Origin: Bacteroidota bacterium
GTDB lineage: Bacteria > Bacteroidota > Ignavibacteria > Kapaibacteriales > UBA2268
DNA length: 6,969 nt
NCBI GenBank assembly: GCA_022708005.1
Contig: JAKIZN010000080.1
Coordinates: 1-6,969 of the forward strand
Reading direction: 5' to 3'
Part shown: in pieces, positions 1-6,359 of the stretch
Layout of the letters: each line of letters begins with the position of its first letter
How positions within the stretch are numbered: the stretch's first letter is position 1
The notes under the pieces: generated by a model
Databases searched by the model: none
What the model was told of the DNA's origin: nothing
What the model saw: only the letters and a program-made list of their open reading frames with translations
Translations under genes and position numbers: made by a program

Positions 1-289
1 TGGAAAGTGGATTGCATCCCGACCACGTAACGTTAGCGCCGGCAGCCGCAAGGGTTCTGATTAAAACGGCAGTTTCTTTGGTTACGTGCAGGCAGCCCGA
101 TATGGTATAGCCTGCAAAAGGCTTTGTCTCTTCATATTTTTTGCGTAAAGCCATTAGCACTGGCATACGAGATTCTGCCCAATCTATAAGCAACCTGCCT
201 TCTTTTGCAAGAGAAATATCACGGACACAATATTTACCTTCAACTTCTGAAAAATTACCTTTCGCCGCTTTCGGTGGTGTATTCGACAT
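1..289 (-). CDS. ahcY: Adenosylhomocysteinase (SAH hydrolase), N-terminal part, truncated by window edge
   Basis: Adenosylhomocysteinase reversibly splits S-adenosylhomocysteine into adenosine and homocysteine, which removes the product inhibitor of SAM-dependent methyltransferases in the cytoplasm. Only the first 96 residues lie in the window. They carry recognisable family landmarks: RDISLAKEGRLLIDWAESRM (residues 23-42), then MPVLMALRKKY (42-52), then ISGCLHVTKETAVLIRTL (63-80, the substrate-domain segment usually read as GSLHMTxxTAVLIETL). The visible part ends in GCNPLS, just before the STQD motif usual in this family. The ATG at 289 is preceded by AAGGA with an 8-base spacer, a reasonable ribosome binding site. 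The gene starts 21 bases after the metK stop on the same strand, so the two are probably co-transcribed. Family identification is strong despite truncation. Confidence 0.93.
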   Translation of the reverse strand, partial: MSNTPPKAAKGNFSEVEGKYCVRDISLAKEGRLLIDWAESRMPVLMALRKKYEETKPFAGYTISGCLHVTKETAVLIRTLAAAGANVTWSGCNPLS

Positions 290-310
290 TCTACTAATCC
301 TTATAATTAT

Positions 311-1459
311 TTATTTTACAAAATTCTTTTTAAACAAATCAACTAAATCAAGTTTTTCCCAAGGGAACTCATCGCGACCAAAATGCCCATAAGAAGCAGT
401 TTGACGATAAATCGGGCGGCGCAAATCAAATCTATCTATAATGCCGCTTGGGGTTAGGTCAAGATTATTTTCAATAAACTTGGCGAGTTCAACGCCAGAT
501 ACGTGGCTTGTGCCGTGCGTATCTACGAATATCGAAACGGGCTGAGCTATGCCGATAGCATAAGATAATTGTATAGTGCATTGTTTCGCAATTCCAGCAG
601 CCACAATATTTTTGGCGATGTGGCGAGCGGCGTAAGCTGCCGACCTATCTACTTTTGTCGGATCTTTGCCAGAGAAAGCACCGCCGCCATGCGGAGCGCG
701 TCCGCCGTAAGTATCAACGATGATTTTCCTGCCAGTTAAGCCAGTGTCCCCATGCGGTCCGCCTATTTCAAACCTACCCGTTGGATTTACATAAAATTTA
801 GTTTTGTCGTCAATATATTTGCTCGGAATTACTTTTTTGATTACATTTTCTATTACATCGGCTTTGATTACATCTTGGGTCGCTTCAGGGTCATGCTGAG
901 TAGATACGACAACAGCATCTACTCTTATTATTTCATATTTTTCATTATACTCGATTGTTACTTGCGACTTTGCATCGGGGCGCAAATATTTCATAATTTT
1001 TCCTTCTTTGCGGATAGTTGCAAGCTCTTGCACTAATTTATGTGCATAAACCAGAGTAGCGGGCATAAGCTCTGGAGTTTCGTCAGTTGCATAGCCAAAC
1101 ATCATACCTTGGTCGCCTGCTCCGCCGGTATCCACGCCCATAGCGATGTCTGGAGATTGATGATTAATAACATTGATAACGCTGCAAGAGTCTGCATCAA
1201 AGCGATAGCCCGCATGCACGTAGCCAATATCGCGTATAACATTACGAACTAATCGTTGCAAATCCACATAAGTATTAGTGGTTATCTCTCCGCCGACTAC
1301 TATCATACCAGTCGAAGCAAAGCATTCGCAAGCCACGCGACTCTGTGGATCATCGGCTAACATTGCATCAAGCACGGCATCCGATACTTGATCGCAAATT
1401 TTGTCTGGATGCCCTTCGGAGACCGATTCCGAAGTAAACAAGAAGTGTTTGTTGTCCAT
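311..1459 (-). CDS. metK: S-adenosylmethionine synthetase (methionine adenosyltransferase)
   Basis: MetK makes S-adenosylmethionine from methionine and ATP, releasing phosphate and pyrophosphate; it is cytoplasmic and normally tetrameric. The 382-residue length is normal for bacterial MetK (about 380-400). Diagnostic motifs are all present: [20 protein letters not shown] (residues 8-27, with the His17 and Asp19 region of the active site), GAGDQG (113-118), [13 protein letters not shown] (233-245), and the phosphate-binding loop [19 protein letters not shown] (258-276). The C-terminus ([15 protein letters not shown]) is also typical. The ATG at 1459 gives the usual N-terminus directly before the first motif. 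The gene lies 60 bases downstream of the nucleotidyltransferase gene and 21 bases upstream of ahcY, all on the minus strand. I see no SAM or SAH riboswitch in the 60-base gap or in the operon leader. No key residue appears to be missing. Confidence 0.98.
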   Translation of the reverse strand: MDNKHFLFTSESVSEGHPDKICDQVSDAVLDAMLADDPQSRVACECFASTGMIVVGGEITTNTYVDLQRLVRNVIRDIGYVHAGYRFDADSCSVINVINHQSPDIAMGVDTGGAGDQGMMFGYATDETPELMPATLVYAHKLVQELATIRKEGKIMKYLRPDAKSQVTIEYNEKYEIIRVDAVVVSTQHDPEATQDVIKADVIENVIKKVIPSKYIDDKTKFYVNPTGRFEIGGPHGDTGLTGRKIIVDTYGGRAPHGGGAFSGKDPTKVDRSAAYAARHIAKNIVAAGIAKQCTIQLSYAIGIAQPVSIFVDTHGTSHVSGVELAKFIENNLDLTPSGIIDRFDLRRPIYRQTASYGHFGRDEFPWEKLDLVDLFKKNFVK

Positions 1460-1519
1460 ATTTATAACCTATTTATTTTATACTATTCTTATAAAATTAC
1501 TTTCTCACTGCCGAGCTAA

Positions 1520-2509
1520 TTAGCTATGGTCAATCGTGCTCGAATTACCGATGTTAAGACGATGGAAATGCCCATTTAGTTCTGCTCTATTGCCAACGAT
1601 AGAATCGACTAACAAAGATGAAGTTACCTTTGCTTCATAGCTTATTATAGAACCGCGAATAATGCTATCTTTGACAATTGCACCATCAGCAACAGAAGTA
1701 TACGGACCAATTATTGATCGCTCAATCACAGCTTTGTCCGAAACAAACGAAGGCTGAATAATAATAGAATCCTTTAGCACTTGCGGCGTCGGATTTTTGT
1801 CTAATAAAAATCTATTTGTGGAGAGCAAAGTTTCGGGCTTGCCGCAGTCATACCAGCCATCGACGTTGAAGGTAGCAAATTCTGCTTTGGATTCGAGCAT
1901 TAATTGCAGCGCATCGGTAAGCTGATATTCGCCGCGAGTGCGTATATCTTCATCTATCAGTTTATTCAAGGATTTTACCAAAAGGGGAGTATCCTTAATA
2001 AAATAAAGCCCCACTATTGCCATATTAGAAATAGGCTCTTCTGGCTTTTCGATAAGTTTTTCGATTTTTCCAGACGCATTTGAAATCACTACCCCAAATC
2101 TGCGTGGGTCTTCTACTTCTTTCACTCCAATAGAATTAACTCCAGAAGTAAAAGCAAGGCTTAAATCTACATCAAATATTGTATCGCCGAGTATAATTAA
2201 TAGTGGGTCGCTGCCGAATGTGTCTCGACCTGTCCAAATTGCGTGTCCAAGCCCCAGCATTTCCTTCTGTTCAACAAATTGCAAGTCCATATTCCCATAG
2301 CGTTTGCGAACAAATTCTTCAACGAGGTCGCCCATATAGCCAGTTATAATCGTTGTTTTCATTATTCCTTGATTTTGCAATGCGTCGAGTATGTGGGCAA
2401 GAATTGGCTTGCCTGCAACGTTTAGTAAAACCTTAGGAAGTGCATAAGTGTGAGGTCTTAGCCGCGTGCCAACGCCTGCAACAGGAATGACTGCTCTCAT
2501 ATTAACCAT
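1520..2509 (-). CDS. Sugar-1-phosphate nucleotidyltransferase (RmlA/StrD-like) with C-terminal beta-helix
   Basis: Enzymes of this family condense a sugar 1-phosphate with an NTP to give an NDP-sugar and pyrophosphate, supplying precursors for surface polysaccharide or cell wall. The N-terminal Rossmann-type domain shows the signature GVGTRLRPHTYALPK (residues 12-26), the metal-binding LGDTIFD (107-113, Asp109), EKP (154-156), GEYQLTDA (193-200) and WYDCGKPE (219-226). Residues about 245-318 consist of short repeats rich in SII and SIV (DSIIIQP, RSIIGPY, DSIIRGS, DSIVGN), as expected for a left-handed beta-helix tail. That tail points to the long StrD/thymidylyltransferase-like type rather than the short RmlA. 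Substrate and nucleotide cannot be told from sequence; glucose 1-phosphate with dTTP or UTP is the first guess. An ATG at 2500 (M4) gives the classic MRAVIPVAG start and is a likely alternative to 2509. It is the first gene of the metK-ahcY transcription unit. Confidence 0.88.
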   Translation of the reverse strand: MVNMRAVIPVAGVGTRLRPHTYALPKVLLNVAGKPILAHILDALQNQGIMKTTIITGYMGDLVEEFVRKRYGNMDLQFVEQKEMLGLGHAIWTGRDTFGSDPLLIILGDTIFDVDLSLAFTSGVNSIGVKEVEDPRRFGVVISNASGKIEKLIEKPEEPISNMAIVGLYFIKDTPLLVKSLNKLIDEDIRTRGEYQLTDALQLMLESKAEFATFNVDGWYDCGKPETLLSTNRFLLDKNPTPQVLKDSIIIQPSFVSDKAVIERSIIGPYTSVADGAIVKDSIIRGSIISYEAKVTSSLLVDSIVGNRAELNGHFHRLNIGNSSTIDHS

Positions 2510-2543
2510 AAATTATTGACAATAATGTAAATTTATATAACTA

Positions 2544-2559
2544 CAAATTTACAAATATA
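2544..2559 (-). promoter_or_regulatory. Candidate Bacteroidota-type -7 elements for the nucleotidyltransferase-metK-ahcY operon
   Basis: Read on the minus strand, two overlapping-scale matches to TAnnTTTG sit back to back: TATATTTG (2559-2552) and TAAATTTG (2551-2544), 35-50 bases before the start codon. A good -33 TTTG at the correct distance is missing. The best substitute is a T-run at 2577-2581, slightly too close (about 17-18 bases from the first element). The region is very AT-rich, so chance matches are possible. I rate this as a plausible but unproven promoter. Confidence 0.4.
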
Positions 2560-2658
2560 TTTTATATTTATTATCGAAAAACTATGTCGAACTAAATTGC
2601 ATAGATTATTAGCAACGCAAAATTAAAACCAAATAATGCAATAGGGAATGATTGTTTA

Positions 2659-2691
2659 AGATGTCCTACACCTCGAAGGTGTAGGACATCT
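2659..2691. repeat. Perfect 15-bp hairpin, copy 1 of a dispersed palindrome
   Basis: The left arm AGATGTCCTACACCT (2659-2673) is the exact reverse complement of AGGTGTAGGACATCT (2677-2691), with a 3-base CGA centre. A related palindrome lies about 3.7 kb away at 6371-6407. Over a 37-base alignment beginning TTTAAGATGTCCT (2655-2691 and 6369-6405) the two agree at 31 positions, with most differences near the loop. A short T-run follows (ATTTTT), but the flanking genes diverge away from it, so a terminator role is not needed. I read it as a dispersed palindromic repeat. Confidence 0.85.
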
Positions 2692-2700
2692 ATTTTTACA

Positions 2701-2813
2701 GTCTGAATCAGGATTATCAAGATTATATGATTACCGGGATAAGAAAGGAAGAAATTGAATAGTAGGCAAAATTATCTTGTTAATCCTATAATCCTGAGAA
2801 TCATGATTCTGAC
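2701..2813. repeat. 43-nt imperfect inverted repeat made of 8-9-nt GATTAT-like sub-units
   Basis: The left arm 2701-2743 begins GTCTGAATCAGGATTAT. The reverse complement of the right arm 2771-2813 begins GTCAGAATCATGATTCT. The first 40 bases agree at 32 positions without gaps, with a 27-base spacer between the arms. Each arm divides into units of 9, 9, 8 and 9 bases: CAGGATTAT, CAAGATTAT, ATGATTAC, CGGGATAAG on the left, and CATGATTCT, CAGGATTAT, AGGATTAA, CAAGATAAT on the right read in reverse. The shared phasing indicates two inverted copies of one repeat unit, not chance. It starts 9 bases after the 2659-2691 hairpin. Confidence 0.75.
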
Positions 2814-3002
2814 AAATAGACAAGGGAGCATGCCCACTTGCCTAAAGACATAGTCAGATAGAGTTTATATAGCATTATTCAGAATAAATTCAAAAATCTC
2901 GATATATAGCTTTATTACCACACAATAATATAACTCAAAAAATGTCATTTGCATTAATTAACCTTATATAAAAAAACGCATAATTGCATAACTTGCAACA
3001 TC

Positions 3003-4127
3003 ATGAAAAAGATAATATTTATAGCTATTATATTTCTCTTTGCTTTTGAGTCGTATGCTCAATTTTCTGGGTCGCTGCGTGAAGGCTCTTTTGTTGGAAA
3101 AATTACAGGTAAGCCCGTATTTTATAGTATATATTTGCCCGAAGATTATGACGATGGTGCAAGCAACAGAGCGTATCCTGTGGTATATCATCTGCATAGC
3201 TTGGGCGATAATTATAGAAGCGACTCACGACCGGCAGTCATAAAAGCTTTCGAAGAGGCAATTAGTTTAGGCATTATAGATGATGTTATAATCGTCTTTC
3301 CCGATGGCTATGAAAATAGCATGTGGGGCAATAGCGTGGATAGCACAAAGCCCGCAGAAATAAATTTAACGCAAGAGCTTATCCCGTTCATTGATTTTAA
3401 TTACCGCACCATACCAGATAGGGAGCATAGAATGGTGCAAGGCTTTTCGATGGGTGGCTTCGGCGCTGCTAAGGCAATGGCTAAATATCCAGATTTATTT
3501 TGCAAAGCAGTGCTTTACGATGGTGGGATGCGAACTTGGGATTTGCTCGTTAGCGGTAGACCGCAAATTGCAGCCGAAGTTTTCAAAGGAAGCGAATCTC
3601 ACTTCAATGAATATGCCCCGTGGAAATTTATAAGGCTAAACTATCCAATTTTAGCCTTGGATACTGCTTTTTATGTGGTGGTTGGCACTTTCACTTCTAT
3701 GAATAAGTCATTTTCAGACTCACTAAAATTTTATGGAATACCGCATATTTACGATAAAACTTCCTGCGGACATGACATAGATTGCTTGCTCGATAAAGAG
3801 TGGTTGCGAGTTGCTGAATATTACTCGCCTTGCTTCAATGTAACGACTGACCTGCAAACGCAAGTGGCTGCCCTTTCCGCCAAAAGCAATTCGGCGAAAA
3901 TGCTTTCTATCAACTATTCTATGAAGAGTACAGGCAAACTGCGAATTGAGCTAACGGATAGCATAGGCAATATCAAAAGTGTGCTATTCAACGGATACGG
4001 CATAGCGGGATACCATAGATTAGACTTAAATTTGGCATCGCTCAACGTCGAAAACGGGCTTTACCGCATTTGCTATTTTACACCCGAAGGCAACACAATC
4101 AGCAAGGAAGTGCAAATTTTGCAATGA
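3003..4127 (+). CDS. Secreted esterase (alpha/beta hydrolase, FrmB/feruloyl-esterase-like) with T9SS-type C-terminal domain
   Basis: This is probably an exported ester hydrolase of the esterase D / FrmB-like alpha/beta-hydrolase group; its substrate is unknown. Residues 1-19 form a signal peptide (MKK, hydrophobic core, S-Y-A before Gln20). The hydrolase domain spans about 25-275: YSIYLPEDYD (41-50), the oxyanion-side segment VVYHLHSLGD (60-69), IIVFPDG (96-102), the nucleophile elbow GFSMGG (147-152, Ser149) and CGHD (255-258, probable catalytic His257). The usual acid after the GT turn is not evident, since that segment reads VVVGTFTSMNKSF (225-237). Residues about 296-374 resemble a type A T9SS sorting domain or FlgD-like Ig fold: SINYSMKSTGKLRIELTDSI (302-321), AGYHRLDLN (335-343), ENGLYRI (350-356), then a basic strand at the end. 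Its TGA overlaps the next gene's ATG. No clear Shine-Dalgarno sequence precedes the ATG. Confidence 0.85.
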   Translation: MKKIIFIAIIFLFAFESYAQFSGSLREGSFVGKITGKPVFYSIYLPEDYDDGASNRAYPVVYHLHSLGDNYRSDSRPAVIKAFEEAISLGIIDDVIIVFPDGYENSMWGNSVDSTKPAEINLTQELIPFIDFNYRTIPDREHRMVQGFSMGGFGAAKAMAKYPDLFCKAVLYDGGMRTWDLLVSGRPQIAAEVFKGSESHFNEYAPWKFIRLNYPILALDTAFYVVVGTFTSMNKSFSDSLKFYGIPHIYDKTSCGHDIDCLLDKEWLRVAEYYSPCFNVTTDLQTQVAALSAKSNSAKMLSINYSMKSTGKLRIELTDSIGNIKSVLFNGYGIAGYHRLDLNLASLNVENGLYRICYFTPEGNTISKEVQILQ

Positions 4128-4924
4128 GCTTTTTAATATCAAAATATATTAATTCAAGCGAAGATGCCGATATAGCTTTATACAAAAATCTTCATTTTAC
4201 TCCCGTGTCGCATATCGAAACTAATGTGTGTATTGCCGAAGGGAGTAAAACCGTTAGAAAGCTATTAAAAAGTGAAATTGCAATCAAATCAATTCTTTGC
4301 ACCGAAAAATATATCGATGAACTGCAATTTTATGGAGATAGATTGAGCGAGGCGAAAGTTCTGATTGCTCCGAAACTGCTGATTGATGAAATTGCTGGCT
4401 TTAAATTGCATGAGGGCATTATGGCTATAGGGGCAATTCCCGATGGCACACCGTTGGAGTTGCTCGGCAAGCAAATATTAGCTCTGCACGGAATAGTGAA
4501 CTCCGAAAATGTCGGGGCGATAGTAAGAAACGCGGCTGCGTTCGGATTTGATTCAATAATCTATGATAGCAAAACAAGTTCGCCGTATCTTAGGAGAGCG
4601 GTGAGGGCATCTATGGGCAGCATATTTTTTGAAAAGGTATATAAATCTGTAGATATATTAAACGATTTGAGCAAGTTGAAAGCAAACGGTTATCAAATTG
4701 TCAGCATAGAATTGTCCGATGGAGCGATAGATATAAATAAAGCTAATATTAGCGATAAAGTATGCTTTATTTTTGGAGCGGAGTCTAATGGAATTAGCAA
4801 AGAAATATTGGAACTCTCGGACATAATAGCCAAAATCCCTATAAACAAGCAAGCCGACTCGTTGAACGTAGCCGCTTGCTCTGCAATAGTCTTGAATCAA
4901 TATAGGGCAGCGAATGCTGACTAA
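4124..4924 (+). CDS. SpoU/TrmH-family RNA 2'-O-ribose methyltransferase
   Basis: Members of this SPOUT family use SAM to methylate a ribose 2'-OH in rRNA or tRNA, acting as knotted dimers in the cytoplasm. The 266-residue protein has an N-terminal substrate-binding part (about 1-110, including VCIAEGSKTVRKLL at 35-48). The catalytic trefoil-knot domain then shows all three SpoU motifs: NSENVGAIVRNAAAFG (126-141, with Asn126 and Arg135), FIFGAESNGIS (215-225) and DSLNVAACSAIVL (245-257). Length and domain order fit RlmB-like or TsnR-like rRNA methyltransferases; the exact target nucleotide cannot be assigned. The start at 4124 is chosen because it overlaps the esterase stop as ATGA, which suggests translational coupling, and because the family N-terminus needs nothing more. 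An in-frame ATG at 4070 lies inside the esterase and is unlikely. The gene ends 28 bases from the convergent coiled-coil gene. Confidence 0.93.
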   Translation: MSFLISKYINSSEDADIALYKNLHFTPVSHIETNVCIAEGSKTVRKLLKSEIAIKSILCTEKYIDELQFYGDRLSEAKVLIAPKLLIDEIAGFKLHEGIMAIGAIPDGTPLELLGKQILALHGIVNSENVGAIVRNAAAFGFDSIIYDSKTSSPYLRRAVRASMGSIFFEKVYKSVDILNDLSKLKANGYQIVSIELSDGAIDINKANISDKVCFIFGAESNGISKEILELSDIIAKIPINKQADSLNVAACSAIVLNQYRAANAD

Positions 4925-4952
4925 CTCCCACTATTTGCTCTCCGCCGAACAG

Positions 4953-5888
4953 CTAAATGAACGACATAACTATTGCCACTATCGCCAATATTAGAGCTAC
5001 CACGGCAACTGCTATAGGAGCGTTGCCCGAGCCAGACGCTGACTGTTGCTGAGCGAGCATCGAGCTAATTCTCCTATTTGTATCGAATAGCTTTTTATCA
5101 AATTCTTCTATCCTTGCGTCTGAAACATTTCTTGGCGGCGGCACATTAGGCACAAAGCTGTCTTCCAGCCGCGAGTTTATCGAGCTAATCTCATCTTCGA
5201 GTGATAATAATCGTTTGGTAATTGAGTCGTCGCGATTAACTGGCGGTGGCAAATCGTTACCTTCCGAATCAAAGTCATAGCCCTGACGTATCAAATCTAT
5301 GTCTAACGAAAGTTTTTTCACAGCAGACGACATGTTACTTTCGAGAAGTTTTAATCTCTCGTCGAACGATAGGAGTATGCTCTCCATTTGCTTTAGCTTT
5401 AGATTAGTCCTTATCTCAATTTTTTGCGCTTCGGAGTGTATTTCTTTTTCGACTTTTGCCTTTAGGCCGAGCATAGTCGATTCGAGCTCCATTTCAGATT
5501 TTTTCTTGAAATATTTTAGAGCTGACTCAAACTCTTCGCTTTGTTTGTTCAGTGTGTTGCTGAGATTGGTTAGGTCATTTTTTAAATTTTCAAACGATGT
5601 TTTAAATGCTTTTATATCGCCTAAATCTATGCTAAGTTTTATAGCTTCATCGGTTTTATTTTTTAATATAATTAACGATTCTAATACGTTGCTATTAATT
5701 TTTGATATAGCCAATTCAGAGTCGCTGCGGACGTTGTCTTGCAAAGTGTTCAATTTGCTAACAGACGCCTCGAACTCCTTTCGGTACTTTTCTAAAAGTT
5801 CGAAAGCCTTTGCGTATTCTTCAGCTTGGCTCTGCACTCTGCCGAATAAGCCTATAATTTCAGGGCTTAATGCTCTTGTTGTCTCCAT
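4953..5888 (-). CDS. Coiled-coil protein with C-terminal membrane anchor, function unknown
   Basis: I do not recognise a family. The 311-residue protein has no N-terminal signal. Residues about 15-200 are rich in Lys, Glu, Leu and Ser with heptad-like spacing and few prolines, as expected for a long coiled coil. Residues 214-278 hold two similar modules, each starting PPP-x-N-x-x-D and followed by a short coiled segment (PPPVNRDD with ITKRLLSLEDEISSINSRL, then PPPRNVSD with ARIEEFDKKLFDTNRRISSM), offset by 36 residues. After a QQQSASGSGN linker, residues 291-311 are almost wholly hydrophobic and end the protein, giving a tail-anchored topology with most of the chain probably cytoplasmic. The ATG at 5888 lies inside the end of the upstream 92-aa gene (22-base overlap), so the two are very likely co-expressed. 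A scaffold or membrane-tethered role is inference only. Confidence 0.8.
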   Translation of the reverse strand: METTRALSPEIIGLFGRVQSQAEEYAKAFELLEKYRKEFEASVSKLNTLQDNVRSDSELAISKINSNVLESLIILKNKTDEAIKLSIDLGDIKAFKTSFENLKNDLTNLSNTLNKQSEEFESALKYFKKKSEMELESTMLGLKAKVEKEIHSEAQKIEIRTNLKLKQMESILLSFDERLKLLESNMSSAVKKLSLDIDLIRQGYDFDSEGNDLPPPVNRDDSITKRLLSLEDEISSINSRLEDSFVPNVPPPRNVSDARIEEFDKKLFDTNRRISSMLAQQQSASGSGNAPIAVAVVALILAIVAIVMSFI

Positions 5889-6145
5889 TGCGACGTGTAC
5901 TCCAGAAAATAGCTAAGCGATTCAATCATTTTTTCTAAATAATATTGCTCTATTTCTACGATTGGCTCTTTGGAATGCTTTAAAAGCACTGCATACATAT
6001 CATTTTGGAATTCTACATCCTTAGCCATTCTGTCTTGCAAAAACTTTCGCAAATAGTCCATCAAAAGACCATCTTGAGCGAGTTGCTCGTAGAAAGTCTC
6101 TGGCTGAACCCTTTTCTTTATGCCAAAAAGCTGTAGTAAATCCAA
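5867..6145 (-). CDS. Small helical protein (92 aa, TTG start), function unknown
   Basis: I do not recognise a family. The 92-residue product is rich in Leu, Gln, Glu and Tyr, has no membrane segment or signal peptide, and looks largely alpha-helical (LRKFLQDRMAKDVEFQNDMY, residues 32-51, and YYLEKMIESLSYFLEY, 68-83). The start is inferred to be TTG at 6145: an in-frame TGA lies four codons upstream (6157-6155), no in-frame ATG occurs between them, and GAGG precedes the TTG by 7 bases. The first ATG inside the frame is residue 29, which would remove a plausible N-terminal helix (LLQLFGIKKR). The stop lies 22 bases inside the downstream coiled-coil gene, so the pair forms a two-gene unit. The overlap and the ribosome binding site support a real gene. 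A cytoplasmic partner of the tail-anchored protein is a reasonable but untested guess. Confidence 0.7.
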   Translation of the reverse strand: MDLLQLFGIKKRVQPETFYEQLAQDGLLMDYLRKFLQDRMAKDVEFQNDMYAVLLKHSKEPIVEIEQYYLEKMIESLSYFLEYTSQWRQQEH

Positions 6146-6152
6146 TGTTGAA

Positions 6153-6156
6153 CCTC
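6153..6156 (-). promoter_or_regulatory. Ribosome binding site deciding a TTG start
   Basis: On the minus strand GAGG lies 7 bases before the TTG at 6145. With an in-frame stop just upstream and no in-frame ATG until residue 29, this spacing is the main reason for choosing the TTG as the start of the 92-aa protein. Confidence 0.5.
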
Positions 6157-6311
6157 ACATAGTTGTCATTAATGTATCGACAATATTTATATTTACTTTA
6201 TATCTGGACTTCAAAGAGTGTGCCAAAAAAAATATAGCAAAGCAAATTTTTCTTATAAATTTAATAACTTACTGCAAGGAAAAGTATTGGAAATAAAAAA
6301 AAGCTGTCATT

Positions 6312-6331
6312 AATCCCAAATATTTGGAATT
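6312..6331. repeat. Short palindrome centred on CCAAATATTTGG
   Basis: CCAAATATTTGG (6316-6327) is a perfect 12-bp palindrome. It extends to 20 bases (6312-6331) with a single mismatched pair at 6315/6328. Its right half, AAATATTTGG, recurs at 6356-6365, where it runs into the next hairpin. The role is unknown; it could be an operator-like dyad or part of the repeat cluster that follows. Confidence 0.5.
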
Positions 6332-6359
6332 CTGACTGACTGTGTGTCCGTAAGGAAAT

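Larger units (their letters stand above)
2510..3002. other. Divergent intergenic region with palindromic repeats, no gene
   Basis: This 493-base AT-rich stretch separates the leftward nucleotidyltransferase operon from the rightward esterase gene. I find no convincing coding sequence on either strand. From left to right it holds the candidate operon promoter (about 2544-2581), a perfect 15-bp hairpin (2659-2691) and a large imperfect inverted repeat (2701-2813). A short hairpin-prone stretch follows, in which CAAGGG is matched by CCC-A-CTTG (2821-2840). The remaining AT-rich leader runs to the esterase start. No convincing TTTG/TAnnTTTG pair was found for the esterase. Confidence 0.75.

Noticed and set aside
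141..392. 83-aa open frame on the plus strand
   Set aside because: It lies antisense across the ahcY start and metK end, both of which are unmistakable families on the other strand.
1460..1519. SAM or SAH riboswitch before metK, also considered at 2510-2600
   Set aside because: The 60-base gap is too short and AT-rich, and neither place shows the conserved helices of the known SAM/SAH classes that I can recognise by eye.
2659..2700. Rho-independent terminator
   Set aside because: The stem is strong and a short T-run follows, but both flanking genes are transcribed away from it and a second related copy exists, so a dispersed repeat explains it better.
2510..3002. Insertion sequence or MITE with terminal inverted repeats and target duplication
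   Set aside because: Inverted repeats are present, but I could not find flanking direct duplications or a transposase; only a repeat call is supported.
4070..4123. Extended N-terminus for the SpoU-family methyltransferase from an ATG at 4070
   Set aside because: The extra 18 residues lie wholly inside the esterase coding region and look unlike the family; the ATGA overlap at 4124 is the better start.
5299..5916. 205-aa open frame on the plus strand
   Set aside because: It is antisense to the coiled-coil gene; the Ser/Phe/Leu-rich composition is the mirror of Lys/Glu/Leu-rich coding, and the opposite strand has the coherent coiled-coil plus membrane-anchor architecture.
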